The position numbers and the translations under genes were made by a program. 64,000 bases of DNA, taken from Paragorgia papillata (taxonomy: Eukaryota; Cnidaria; Anthozoa; Scleralcyonacea; Coralliidae). The notes below the pieces were generated by a model. It saw only the letters and a list, made by a program, of their open reading frames with translations. It ran no database searches and was not told where the DNA came from. Shown piece by piece: positions 22,871 through 35,040 of the stretch. Every line of letters begins with the position of its first letter. The first letter of the stretch is position 1. The stretch spans positions 568,501 through 632,500 of the forward strand of contig JAWNZC010000311.1 in assembly GCA_035771165.1 (NCBI GenBank), read 5' to 3'.

Positions 22871-24116
22871 CTCAATCGTCAATTATAGTAGAGGGACTTG
22901 ATATTGGTGCATATTAGATTAAACAATGGTTTCACGCTGAATTTGTACTTATAAAGAAATGTGGTAATAAACGGTTCTTTTTTTTCTACCGTTTATTATA
23001 TGACTTCTTAATTATAAATTCAGCTTGCGCGACTTTTACCAGGTTTCAAAATTCATACACATGACCAAATATTTTTCTTTGATTGGCTAATTAACTCATA
23101 AATTACTAATGAGTCTGAGAAAGTATGATATAAACCTGATTAATGAAACTCTCTCCTCGCCCGCTCGTGTGGGCGAGGGGGAAGACGCGCGGAAAATGAC
23201 CGGAAGAGAGAAAGAAGAAATAGATCTTACCTATAATAAGTTCTACGTATACATGTAGTGCATGTGGTACGTTTGCGAGCTTGGTGTAATGTAGAAAGTT
23301 ACGCTGAGAATATTTCCAGCGCTGTTCGTCGGCATTGTTTATCAATGTTCGATAAACTGTCAGTCTGACAGCGTTTCGAATTTTACGATCCGTTCCTCAG
23401 GTGATTTCCATAGAAGAATTCAGAATAACATCAAGAACAACATTATAGACTTATATCTTGAAGAAAACATTGTACTTCGTGCAAACTAGCGTCGCTAATT
23501 CCCATGACCAGAGAACTGCAGATTTGTCACTTGACTGATGAAATCGCTTGATGAGTCGGTTCGTTAGTTTGCCCACTTCGAATTCGGTGTTAAATGTGTT
23601 TTCCGAAACTATAGTACGATCCTTCTCCAGCGTACTTGCACTTATTGGAAAGCATTCTATATCCTCTTCTGCATTCTGGTTATCGTAAAAAGAATTAAAA
23701 AATCTAAATTAATTGAAATATAGTTCACGTTTATTTACTAAAGTGGCAAACACGTAAATAACAGCAAGAATCACATATTTCATTTAATCAAGAAAATCAT
23801 CATGTTAACCTTCGATACTTAGATCTTGAAGGGAGTGTGAATTTCTCGAAAATCGTTGGGGTTTTTTCCCATTTACGGTAGAAGCGCAAATGGTGCCATT
23901 TTTTCCACCCTCCCGACGTTCTCTGCGCACGTTACGATTTCCTGCCCGTCTGCGACTAACATTAGCCAACAAAGTCGGTTTTCTTTGATCTACCGCGAGA
24001 TATATATCTCTATATATAAATTATGATACACGTTCGATGGACGTACTAAACAGTTTACAATGGGATACCCTCCAAATTAGACGTGCAAGAGTAAAGGGCA
24101 CTCTAGTCTATATGAC
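22871..24116. other. non-coding, no recognisable feature
   Basis: A local palindrome occurs around ATATATATCTCTATATATA (about 24000). No supported ORF. Confidence 0.45.
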
Positions 24117-27100
24117 TTAAAAATGATGAATCCCATTCGTTAACATTTTTTATTTGTTTATGCAGTACCGCAGTCAAACACATGGCAACACATTGTTTAC
24201 CTGCATTTTGCCCAAATTTTCTTGTATCACCTTGGCTACAATCAGCACATACTGTTTTGATTGGGTCAACAACATCGTATACTGTGGGCCCAGGATTGTC
24301 TTCCACATCATTTTCTATTCGCAACAATAGTGGTACATACACAATATAGCCTGACATTTCGGTAAACAATACTATCAGTTGACTCAAAATTTTACATAGT
24401 TGTGTCAAATTCTTTGTTGGGAAACAATATCTGGTGTTTAAACTGTATAATATTATCAATATTAATATCATAATTGCATGTGAATACCAACTGAAATAAC
24501 ATAAATATTAATACTAACTGAATACAACAAATGTTGCTTGGAAGGCAAGTGGAATTCAGTTTGATGTTATTGTGTGCACCAATTTGGGCACGGTATTGCT
24601 CAATTGTTACTCCCATGATTTGATTGTTTGTTATATTTCAAGTACAAGGTCTTACAGTACCTTTGGCTTGCTACGTTTGGTTTTTGCAGGCACACACTAT
24701 GCCTTTGTTTGTATTTTAGCGACCACCACGGTATCGCTTGGTTTGTTTCAAACGAGCACCACGGCTTCGTTATATAATTTGAATTTAGCGACCACCACGG
24801 TATCGCTTGGTTTGTTTCCAACGAGCACCACGGCTTCGTTATACAATTTGGATTATATGATACCCACTGGTGTGAACAGAATGGCTCCTGTGACAGTGTG
24901 GGAACAATCACTGAACTCACACGAATAAATCCAATATACCTACAAAATAGAAGAAAACAACTGTCTGTAAAATTGCATTAATCTTCACTTTTAATGCAGG
25001 TATTAGTATGTATTAAATGACACACAAATTTAAATGGCAACAGAAACTCAACAGATATTTATTGATAGCAACTAAAAGCCCAGTTTACTGGCAACTTATA
25101 GGTCGATTACATGTCGTAAAAGCCCAGTTTCAAGTATTAGTATGTATTAAATGACACACAAAACAAGAGATTGGTTGAAAGCCAAGGCAATAACAATACA
25201 AAAACATATTAAAATTAAATACACACCTCTGAAACGATGCGATGTTGTCCAGCTTTGAAAACAAAGGCTGTAAAATCACTTCAATATCGACTAAAAATTA
25301 AGAGTTTTCCAGAGTCCGACGTGAGTTCGTTCGTTAACTCGTGGTTTTCCAAGTTCAAACAATCCCATACTCCTAAATTTCACCAATTTTCATTTTATTT
25401 TACGTCATAAAATTGCCTACGTCATATACGAAATCCGTCGCTTCTATAAAATCGACTTTTTGTCTAGCTAACATACGTCCGGGAAGGGGCCTGGTAACAA
25501 CATGCCAAAATTAGGAGCTAAATAGCTTAATTAATTTGGAGGTTGCCATCGAATATTTACTCCGTTTAAAAACACGTATCTATAATTAAATAAAATAGCA
25601 CAGATATGAATGAGCATGAGTATCAAAGTGCTTTCTTGATTCAGGAATTTGTGTGGTATATGTTCACTGTGTCAGCGTCTGACAACATCATATTATTCGT
25701 CTGTTGCTATATCTTGGCTGGCTTACGGTTAATAGTGTTCACTGCAAATTAAATTTGAGTGCGAAATCTTTAAAATAATTAAACAATTTATGTTGAGTGG
25801 GTTACAGAAAGCTCAGACAGATTATTTTCGTAGTTATAAAACATGTTTATGTAACGACTATGACGATCAATATAAATATAATCGCGACAATTCGCAGGCA
25901 TATCAATAATATTGAGTTAAATTTAAAAGCGAATTTTATTCTCCACCGACAACTGGCGCTGATGGCCAATGCAGCAGGGGAAGTACGCCTGAGTAGATCC
26001 CACTGATTCGAATCAAATGCGAGTGTAAGAAATTCTAAATGATGTTTTGCTCAAGCCAATGTCAGACAATTCAGTTACTCGCCGTTTAGCCGAAGTCGCT
26101 GAAGGAGCCACGTCTTGCGAACAAACATTTTCCTTCGGATGCACATGCAGTTCTCTTATGGCCACTCTCTTCTCAATTAATTTCAGTTTATTTTGAGCTC
26201 GTTTCCTTCTACTATGCAAGGTACATTTTCGAAAAGCTCTTCTTTGCCAACGTCTGCAGCGGAAATTCAAACTCTCTTTGATTGATAGGTCATTAGCATG
26301 TCAACCAACAGATTGCGAGTGTAACAATGGGTGCCTGCAGGCGCTCCTTTCACTGTCCGTCCCAATCCCCAGCGTCGGCTACACAGGCTATGTTCCATTC
26401 AGCGAGATTCATTCGAATTGGAGCAGTCGAGAGAGAAGGATCGCTATACGAATTGTAAAAACATGTATTTACTAACAAACGCTTTGCTCGGTTTCATTTT
26501 TAGGTGGACAGTGGTTGAAAGTGGCTTTGTCTCAAAATTAAGCCATGGCACCGTAAGTTGCAATATCTCGTACATTTGTTGAATAAAGATCATTAAATTT
26601 AAACGTCATTGCTCACTATATCTTCACTTGACACCGAAGATAAAGCAAGAAACTGATGATCTTCCTTGGATTTGCCTGCTACACCTAAAACCTATTTTCT
26701 AACACCGCCTCCAAAAGTTGAACAACCGACGCTTAAAGATAATTTCTTTCATAACTGGGAAAGCTCTTCGGATTGGAAAGAAAGCGACTTGGCAAAGATG
26801 ACTCCAGATGAAAGAGAAGAGTATGAACACCATCTAATGATGACTAGATCAAAATATTTACCTATGACAAAAGAAGATGTATCACAATTATCGTCAGAGG
26901 ACAAGAAAGACTATCATGCTACTTTTAAAATAAAAACACTTAAACATAATCTAAGAAGCAGGCCTTACTAAAACTTTTTTTATATGTACATGTTTGAATC
27001 ATTAAATAAATATCTTATTTTAATACACGGCTCGCGAAATATTCTTTCTATGGTAACACTGCTAATTACCTCGCCTTGACTTACCTAAGCGCTTAATCCC

Positions 27101-27174
27101 CTTAATGACCCCTAATGAGTATCTCTTTTGTCTCCTGCACGTGCACTGAGGATAAATATTCAAATATCACACTT
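24117..27174 (-). mobile_element. truncated inverted copy of the 40.7-kb element
   Basis: This 3058-bp block is the reverse complement of 40719-43777. All open frames I compared are identical, except one T-run length difference (26040-26050 against about 41850) that changes the end of a small ORF. The copy stops inside the protease-like ORF, so it lacks that protein's C-terminus and the RPA-like gene. TGAC occurs just outside both edges (24113-24116 and 27176-27179), a possible 4-bp target duplication. It also carries the 2A-like motif (24286-24309, minus strand). Confidence 0.9.
26666..26971 (+). CDS. charged ORF of the element (left copy)
   Basis: An open frame of 101 codons, identical to 40922-41227 (-). 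Low-complexity start (TPPPKVEQPTLKD), then WESSSDWKESDLAKMTPDER, an acidic middle and a basic end (KTLKHNLRSRPY). The frame has no ATG at its beginning and is preceded by CAAG, so it may be a terminal exon. Family unknown. It runs opposite to the protease-like gene. Confidence 0.4.
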   Translation: MDLPATPKTYFLTPPPKVEQPTLKDNFFHNWESSSDWKESDLAKMTPDEREEYEHHLMMTRSKYLPMTKEDVSQLSSEDKKDYHATFKIKTLKHNLRSRPY

Positions 27175-28335
27175 GTGACATCATGTCTTGTCTTGTCTTG
27201 TCTTGTCTTGTCTTGTCTTGTCTTGCATCTTGTCTTGTCTTGTATCTTGTCTTGTCTTGCATCTTGTCTTGTCTTGCATCTTGTCTTGCATCTTGTCTTG
27301 CATCTTGTCTTGCATCTTGTCTTGCATCTTGTCTTGCATCTTGTCTTGCATCTTGTCTTGCATCTTGTCTTGCATCTTGTCTTGCATCTTGTCTTGCATC
27401 TTGTCTTGCATCTTGTCTTGTCTTGTCTTGTCTTGTCTTGTCTTGTCTTGTCTTGTCTTGTCTTGTCTTGTCTTGTCTTGTCTTGCATTTTGTCTTGCAT
27501 TTTGTCTTGCATTTTGTCTTGCATTTTGTCTTGTCTTGCGTTTTGTCTTGTCTTGTATTTTGTCTTGTCTTGCATTTTGTCTTGTCTTGCATTTTGTCTT
27601 GTCTTGCATTTTGTCTTGTCTTGCATTTTGTCTTGTCTTGTCTTGCATTTTGTCTTGTCTTGCATTTTGTCTTGTCTTGCATTTTGTCTTGTCTTGCATT
27701 TTGTCTTGTCTTGCATTTTGTCTTGTCTTGCATTTTGTCTTGTCTTGTCTTGCTTTTTGTCTTGTCTTGTCTTGTCTTGTCTTGTCTTGTCTTGTCTTGT
27801 CTTGTCTTGTCTTGTCTTGTCTTGTCTTGCATCTTGTCTTGTCTTGCATCTTGTCTTGTCTTGCATCTTGTCTTGCATCTTGTCTTGCATCTTGTCTTGC
27901 ATCTTGTCTTGCATCTTGTCTTGCATCTTGTCTTGCATCTTGTCTTGCATCTTGTCATGCGTCTTATATTGCGTCTTGTCTTGTATCTTGTCATGCGTCT
28001 TATATTGCGTCTTGTCTTGCGTCTTGTCTTGCATCTTGTCTTGCGTATCGTCGTGCGTCTCACGCTTTTATCTTGCGTCTTGTCTTACGTCTTTTCTTGC
28101 TTCTTGTCTTGCATCTTGTCTTGCATCTCGTCTTGCGTCTTGTCTTGCATCTTCTCTTGCATCTTGTCATGCGTCTTATATTGCGTCTTGTCTTGCGTCT
28201 TGTCTTGCATCTTGTCTTGCATCTTGCCTTGCATCTTGTCTTGCATCTTGTCTTGCGGCTTGTCTTGCGGCTTGTCTTGCGTCTTGTCTTGCGTCTTGTC
28301 TTGCGTCTTGTCTTGCGTCTTGTACTGCGTCTAGT
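27175..28335. repeat. TCTTG-based minisatellite, 1.15 kb
   Basis: Built from TCTTG pentamers and longer units such as CATCTTGTCTTG and CATTTTGTCTTG. Pure pentamer blocks alternate with 12-mer and 17-mer blocks; the right third is more diverged (GCGTCTTGTCTT). It begins immediately at the terminus of the 24117-27174 element. All long open frames here, on both strands, are artefacts of a repeat without stops. Confidence 0.95.
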
Positions 28336-28860
28336 CTGTTGTGAGCATGCACATTAACAAGTGTTGTATTTTTATGTGCAGTGTATGTTAATCATAATTT
28401 TAAATAAAATTTTTAAAAATGTCTTCTTTTCCTTTGTTGTATAGAAACTTCAACATCGTTAAATATCCGGACAACAAATGAAGGGGAAAAATGTCTGGTG
28501 GAGCCTCATAGCCAAGTTGTTCAGATAGTTATCTTGTTCAGTAGCTTTTTAATTATTTCATTCAATCGGATGGAGTATATTTTTTCACTTCACAACATTC
28601 TTCAAAATATAAAAATCTTTATTGATGTTCATACAATGTCATTCGCAAAAATCAATAATCTCTGTTTAGATATAGCTAATATTACATAGAAGTGACGTCT
28701 AAACAACTAGGTGACGGAGAATATGTTTCTTATCAGATTGAATAGACCTACTGTAGTTCAGAAACTAATGGACAACTTGGCAAAAGAAAAACAAAACAAA
28801 AAGGAAATGCTTTCAATCCAATACATAACAATGAACTGTTAATTGAAATTAGTTTAGAAA
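28336..28860. other. non-coding, no recognisable feature
   Basis: Nothing supported. Confidence 0.45.
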
Positions 28861-28861
28861 T

Positions 28862-28962
28862 TTAACTCTTTCCTGTCGGAATTGGTGTTTAGTATTTTAT
28901 TCTGGCTAACGCCAGACGATTGTATTCACCTCTAGGGAAGCCCTCGAACAGGAATGAGTTAA
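28862..28962 (+). mobile_element. TTAA hairpin element, copy A
   Basis: Flanked by TTAA on both sides. The arms TTAACTCTTTCCTGT and ACAGGAATGAGTTAA pair with one mismatch. The core contains the perfect hairpin TCTGGCTAACGCCAGA at 28901-28916, followed by CGATTGTATTCACCTC. One of five copies in the window. Confidence 0.85.
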
Positions 28963-28969
28963 TGTTAAT

Positions 28970-29405
28970 TTGTCCGTGAGTAAGTAGGTTAGCATCAAAT
29001 AGACATCGCGAAAAAAATAACAATTCTTAATTTGTTTAAATACCGTAAATGTTTGCATATGTTACCGTTACAGTTTGTTATTTATCTTTTTAAAGTTTTT
29101 ATATATATAATAAACATTTGTTAGGGATATTTATATGTTTATATTTAGTATAGGAATTCTATATCCTGTAGGTAACGCGATCGCCTGGTTTCTAAGATTT
29201 TTGGAATTTTTGCGACCAGCAATTACAAGTGACGACAAGAATTTTAAAATCTTCTTTTCTCTTGTCGGAAGGACCCTTATATACTTAGCTTCACTCTCCC
29301 CGGTCGCTACGACATTGTTGCGTCCAATTGAAAACCGGGCTTGATGTTTGCTCACAATAATTCAATAAATTAACAGTGTTATAAATGCAAAAAAAATAAT
29401 TTGAA
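28970..29405. other. non-coding, no recognisable feature
   Basis: Small open frames at 29131-29355 on both strands lack any recognisable domain. Confidence 0.4.
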
Positions 29406-29410
29406 CTACA

Positions 29411-29593
29411 TAGACCTTATTCCAAAATGGCCGCCGAATTATTATTCGTTTATGCGCATATAAATTAGCCCTTATAACCTCGGTTTAAAGTAAAAATTCT
29501 TTTGAATTTCCCACATGAAAACGAGTTCATAAGGGCTATTTTATATGTATATAAAAGAATTTTAATTTGAAGGGCATTTTGGAATAAGGTCTA
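29411..29593. repeat. palindromic MITE
   Basis: Ends TAGACCTTATTCCAAAATG and its complement. A second inner pair is formed by AGCCCTTAT and ATAAGGGCT. Confidence 0.85.
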
Positions 29594-29629
29594 TAAGTTT
29601 TTTACATAAGCAAAGTTAAATCCGCTATA

Positions 29630-29935
29630 AATTTGCATCTATGGAAAACATGATCAATTACATAAGATTTGCACGTAGCGCAAAAACGTTAGCAAATTCC
29701 GCCTTTGCACTAAATTTGCAAACTTTGCAAACATTTGTGCAAAGTTTGAACTTTGCAACAAATTTGCAATGACTTTGCACCGGTGGCTCTACGGCAATCG
29801 CCAAATCCGCACCGGTTGCAAAGTTGACGGCAATTTCCAACTTTGCATATGTGCAAATCTGGCCATACGCGTGCAAAGTTGATGTTTGCAACAACTTTGT
29901 CATTAAATTTGCAAATGTGCAAATCAATTTTTTCG
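29630..29935. repeat. array of self-complementary TTTGCA words
   Basis: Some twenty occurrences of TTTGCA/TGCAAA, including AACTTTGCAAACATTTGTGC-like stretches, on both strands. Frames through it are artefacts. Confidence 0.7.
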
Positions 29936-31000
29936 TCCCGTGAAAGAGGTCTATAGAACTTCAGACTATCATAATTGACAGGTTAACGTGAGATCGTTAG
30001 TTCCAAGTTTGTCATATAAAATGAATACATAACGAATATTTGTGTGGCCGGGCCCCGGGGCAGTTGCCCCGCCTACCCCCCTTCTCGGCGGTACTGCCTG
30101 AAACGGGTCTCAGTGTCGTTTGATTCACAGACGTAAATGGAGCTCAAATTACACGCCAGAGACGACATCTTGTTAGGTTTGAGCCATGAAATTAAGCAAT
30201 CACAGGCCAGCAGCCGTGTCTTATGAGATTGTAAAAGAGCATGAGGCCGATTTAATTTTTTTTACAAAAAAAAACGAGCTCCGAGTTGACAAACATTTTG
30301 AAAGCAAAACACAGTTGTAGGCAGGCAAAAAGTGTTACTAAATTTAAACATATTTATGGGTTTCTTTTTAAAAGAAAATATATTTTTTTGTATTTGTATG
30401 TTTCTTGAAGTGTCAATTTTTTGCTTGCTTTGTTCGATAACAACCACTGAAAAAAAAACTTGAAATGTTTCATGGAATCTTTGTGTCACACCAAAGTTTA
30501 CACGTATTTTGACGTCTCTGAAGTTTTTACTATAGAAAGGAATTGATTTTTTCGGAAACGTTCTTCTCAAAGACTTTTTTCCTCCGAACGAAGTTATCGG
30601 CGTAAGTCGATCCGGCTAACACTTCGGTCGCCATAACGCCGTCGAAAGACCTAACAAGATTGTGGAGAAATGGAGAGCAGTGAGCTCTATGTATAACTGG
30701 AGTGATATCTGTTATTCATTCACCGGGCAAAGATTGAAGTCAAAAATGGCGAACATGTAGGCCTAAAGTACGTATCTCCTACGCGGTCTTTTGACTGGAT
30801 CAGACTTGCCCAGACCGCGTAGAAGACTGGAACTAGACGTTTCTTGCGATACAAAAGTATTGGGGGTCCCGTAGTCCAGTTATATATAGGTCAGTGGCTC
30901 GACTTCATTAGACTTATTACAAGACGTCCCAACAAACCTGATATCACCTGCACGCAACAAGTTGGTTCAAAGATTGGCAACAGCAAACTTGTAGCAACAT
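29936..31000. other. non-coding; short G/C-rich patch
   Basis: A G+C-rich hairpin-prone patch lies at about 30046-30090 (GGGCCCCGGGG). No supported gene. Confidence 0.4.
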
Positions 31001-31009
31001 GATGAAATA

Positions 31010-31106
31010 ACAACATTGTTACAACTTGTTCACGGACATGCTACAACTACAAGCATGTTGCCAATACATCTTGTTGACAAGCTGTGAGATTTTTACGCGT
31101 GTACAT
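31010..31106 (+). repeat. fragment of the AACAAGTTGTT foldback family
   Basis: Words such as TTACAACTTGTT and the terminal stretch TGTGAGATTTTTACGCGTGTA are shared with the larger copy ending at 51443. Confidence 0.65.
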
Positions 31107-31215
31107 GGAAGCATAAATGGATGGAAGTTATTGAGTAAACCTTATGCTAAATGCTGACCAATGAACCATGTGTAATGATCTATAATTACTCGGGCTACTG
31201 TGGTAGCTCAAGTCT

Positions 31216-32161
31216 AACGCCTGTATTCTAAAAGCCCACTCACACTCACACTCACACTCACACTCACACTCACACTCACACTCACACTCACACTCACACT
31301 CACACTCACACTCACACTCACACTCACACTCACACTCACACTCACACTCACACTCACACTCACACTCACACTCACACTCACACTCACACTCACACTCACA
31401 CTCACACTCACACTCACACTCACACACTCACACTCACACTCACACTCACACTCACACTCACACTCACACTCACACTCACACTCACACTCACACTCACACT
31501 CACACTCACACTCACACTCACACTCACACTCACACTCACACTCACACTCACACTCACACTCACACTCACACTCACACTCACACTCACACTCACACTCACA
31601 CTCACACTCACACTCACACTCACACTCACACTCACACTCACACTCACACTCACACTCACACTCACACTCACACTCACACTCACACTCACACTCACACTCA
31701 CACTCACACTCACACTCACACTCACACTCACACTCACACTCACACTCACACTCACACTCACACTCACACTCACACTCACACTCACACTCACACTCACACT
31801 CACACTCACACTCACACTCACACTCACACTCACACTCACACTCACACTCACACTCACACTCACACTCACACTCACACTCACACTCACACTCACACTCACA
31901 CTCACACTCACACTCACACTCACACTCACACTCACACTCACACTCAATGAGTGGCCCCTCATACTCAACAAGTTATCAAATCAACACTCAATCAGTCTCC
32001 ACTCACCGCTGAGTATGAGACTGCACTCACTCCAAAACCATTCAATTGAATGATTGGAGAGTGAGTGGTGACTCATTGAGTGTTGAGTCACATCTATTGA
32101 GTGTGAGGGTCCACTCATTGAGTGTGAGTGTGAGTGAGCTTTTTAAAGAATACAGGCGTAA
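31216..32161. mobile_element. foldback with a ~700-bp (ACACTC)n arm
   Basis: The left end ACGCCTGTATTCTAAAA is complementary to TTTAAAGAATACAGGCGT at the right end. The left arm then holds about 700 bp of (ACACTC)n (31238-31946, one phase slip near 31424). The right arm has only a few GAGTGT units (about 32085-32140) around degenerate symmetric sequence (CAATTGAATGATTGG). Cys/Glu- and Ser/Val-rich frames are artefacts. Confidence 0.8.
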
Positions 32162-32164
32162 ATC

Positions 32165-33145
32165 TTTGAGTGTCAAAAAATTGTACTTGTTGCGCAATAT
32201 TCCCGTCAGGCTTTGCATGCTCCATTTTAACGACTTTTTGGCATTTAACGCATTTGACAGTGATTTCGGCCGAAGCACAGTTGGAAAAAGGGGCAGTTGT
32301 AAGAGAACTTGGTTAGTTCAACGATGTGGCTGAGAACTGTTTATCGATTATTTGAGAATATGCTTACAATGCTTACAAATGCACACGATCGCAGTAGACT
32401 AGAGCGGGGGCGAGATCAAACATTATCGGTTGACTTTAGAAGTGGGCCCCCTAATTAAAGAACTGGACTATTGCTGAGATTCTTGCATTTAAACAAAAAC
32501 AGCGAAATATTAGTTATATATAGCGCACAATGAAGATGAAACCCAAGCAAGGAACAGCGCGACAATAACAATGGGAACATGACCTTCATGTTTAAATTAC
32601 ACCCTTTGCAAATGCGAAAGCGCACGTGAGTTAAATATTACAGCTTGCTTTTGCTGACTCAGACCGGAAACATTTTACAGCTTCTCGTCGAAACGAAGCC
32701 GTGTAGCGACCACGCCCGTTTCCCCTTGGCCTTGACCACAGAAGCTGCTAAGATGTTTATATTAGTATTGAATCACGCTCTCAAACAGAAACACAATACG
32801 TTGCAAGGTCTGACAGTAAAAACGACTTGCACGCATTTCCTCGCTTGACTGACCACAATATCCAGGGGTGGATCCAGGAATTTTCCCCACTTAGTTAAAC
32901 CCGTTATAGGTGTCCAGAATCAAGGGGGTAGGGGGGCATGCCCCATCCGGAAAGTTTTTTAAATTAGGGTCTCTGAAATGGCATTTCCAACTTTCTGACA
33001 ACACTTTTAATAAAAGTTTTTGAAGTTTTAAAACATTGTTTTTTAGCACATTTTATATTTTTTGAAATTTTTTTTATCAAAATTGGATTTGGATTAGTGA
33101 GGTCTTGTAATAGTTTGTAAGTGTCTAATTATTACTCGGGCTATC
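32165..33145. other. non-coding, no recognisable feature
   Basis: No supported coding sequence. A short open frame at 32645-32848 has no recognisable domain. Confidence 0.4.
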
Positions 33146-33149
33146 TGTG

Positions 33150-33821
33150 GTAGCCTGCTAATACAGACTCTTCACATTGTGCCCTGGAAAAATGGACGCG
33201 AGAGAAGAGTCTGCTGTTTAACGCCGCTAATAAGCTAATTGCGTCCCGATTATGCTGCCAGATTTTGGTGGTTGTCTCTCATTGGCCACTGAGAAGAATC
33301 AAATTAAATATGCAATCAGACATGGCCAGACATTTCGGTAAAATTTCTTATCTGTCAGATACATTTCGCCAACACTTGTAGCCTTTTCAAAATCTTTCAC
33401 GTAGATTCATTTACACGAGCAGTAAGAACACATTCAAAATCCCAGCTTCGAAAAATTAACTTTTAAGTAAACTTAACTTCAGACAATCCCTGCTTGGCTG
33501 TATAAGCTTTTACTTTTTTTACAATATTTAATTTCTCTTACGCTTTAGCTTAACTGCTTATTACACTGACTTTCACGCATATTTATTTGCACGGGCAGAA
33601 AGAATATAGTCAAAACAATATTTTTTTGTAAATTTCGTGAAGTTTGAAGCTAAACTTTTTAACATATTAGCTTTCGACTAAACAAATTTCACATAACAAC
33701 ACTCGCCCGGTTAGTTAAAATATAACTAATTTGGACACAATTAGTGGTGTTAAAAAGCAGACTCTTCCCTCGCGTCCATTTTTCCAGGGCGCGATGTGAA
33801 GAGCCTGTGTGAGCAGGCTAC
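33150..33821. mobile_element. foldback element, ~670 bp
   Basis: Left GTAGCCTGC...GACTCTTCACAT and TGGAAAAATGGACGCGAG are complementary to CTCGCGTCCATTTTTCCA and the sequence to GCAGGCTAC at 33821. The arms are about 90 bp; the centre has no ORF. Confidence 0.8.
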
Positions 33822-33890
33822 AATTTAATCTATGCATATTTTGGCTATTTAATGTATGCATGTGCCTTTAGTGAAGCAATTACATTTTGA

Positions 33891-34021
33891 TAAATAGACA
33901 AGAGGAACTTTTAAAACTTTATTTTCAACGTTTCGAGGCACAGCCTCTTCTCAGACCTGATGAAGAGGCTGAGCCTCGAAACGTTGAAAATAAAGTTTTA
34001 AAAGTTCCTCTTGTCTATTTA
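33891..34021. repeat. near-perfect 130-bp palindrome
   Basis: TAAATAGACAAGAGGAACTT through TTTCAACGTTTCGAGGC is matched base for base by the right half; only a few central bases (around TCTCAGACC) are unpaired. Confidence 0.9.
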
Positions 34022-34729
34022 TCTATTTATGGTTTGGAACATTTGAAGAAGGCTGGCTCCTGAGTTATGGTTCACGAAATGTTAGAGAGTGCTCAATACC
34101 ATATATAGATAGAGCAAAATACAAAGTATAAAGTATAGTTTTACCTTAAAGTCTTCGCTACCAGAGGTTTCACCCTAAACGGGATCATCAGGCGACTGAA
34201 AAATATCGGTTAGTGGGCTGCTTAAATGCGTTAGTTGGGGCGTGGGTGTGGGCGTCGAAACGTCCGGCGGATTCATTTGGAGCGTGGGTGTGGGCGTCGA
34301 AACGTTGCGCGCATTCCTTTGATTGTTTAGGTTGTTGATCCGAAATCTATTTTTGAAAAAAGTTTTTCGTCCAAACATAAATTGCATCTTTTTGATCGAA
34401 AAACTTTTCATCATGAAGGCAGACAAACAACTCTTACTAAACAAAAGATCAGAAATAGTTTCGATTTATATATATTATATATATATATATAAATTTGTCC
34501 CCCTTTAGCATTCAGAGATCGAGAGCCCATTTATGAAGCCAAGCTTTGTCTAAAAATTATTCCCGAAAAACAGCAGCTTAAAAGTAAGCAGGTCCAGGGG
34601 AGGATTTAGGGTAAGTCATACCGGCCAAGCGACTGACGTAAAAATTTACAATGGAAAATACAAGTTTGAGAGTCCAAAACACGTGCATAAACAATTCGGA
34701 AAAAGAATAAAACTAAATGTTATGCATAG

Positions 34730-34830
34730 TTAACACTTTGAGGCCTGGACCTCTCCCTGTGCTGAATAAAATCGTCTGGCGTTAGCCAGAATAAACTTTA
34801 AAGACTCGTCCTCAGGCTTCAAAGTGTTAA
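34730..34830 (-). mobile_element. TTAA hairpin element, copy C
   Basis: Arms TTAACACTTTGAGGCCTG and the complement-like CAGGCTTCAAAGTGTTAA. Core TCTGGCGTTAGCCAGA at 34775-34790, reversed relative to copies A and B. The same host foldback at about 57090 reads CATAGTTAAACAGTC with no insertion, so this copy sits at a duplicated TTAA. Confidence 0.9.
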
Positions 34831-35040
34831 ACAGTCTGATAATAAAAAAATGCTACCAAATAAATAGCAACAGTTGTTGTTATGGCAACAATGACGATTC
34901 AAAATGGCTGCCAATTACCTTTCAAACTAATTTAATTCGGAAAAAACTTTGGTGAACCCCATTTGTTTTTCATTAAAACTTTCCCTGAAGTATGGGTAAT
35001 CAATAGGCCGATTCTTTCTCGTCCGGGCGTATGAATTTCC

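Noticed and set aside
24572..24928. 118-codon ORF and its opposite-strand partner in the inverted element
   Set aside because: Both pass through a 68-bp tandem duplication that gives internal amino-acid repeats; neither shows a domain or consistent start.
27102..28357. Very long open frames (up to 409 codons) on both strands
   Set aside because: They are translations of a TCTTG minisatellite with no stop codons in any register; no domain, no start context.
31128..31971. Ser/Val- and Cys/Glu-repeat proteins
   Set aside because: Translation of the (ACACTC)n hexanucleotide repeat in two frames.
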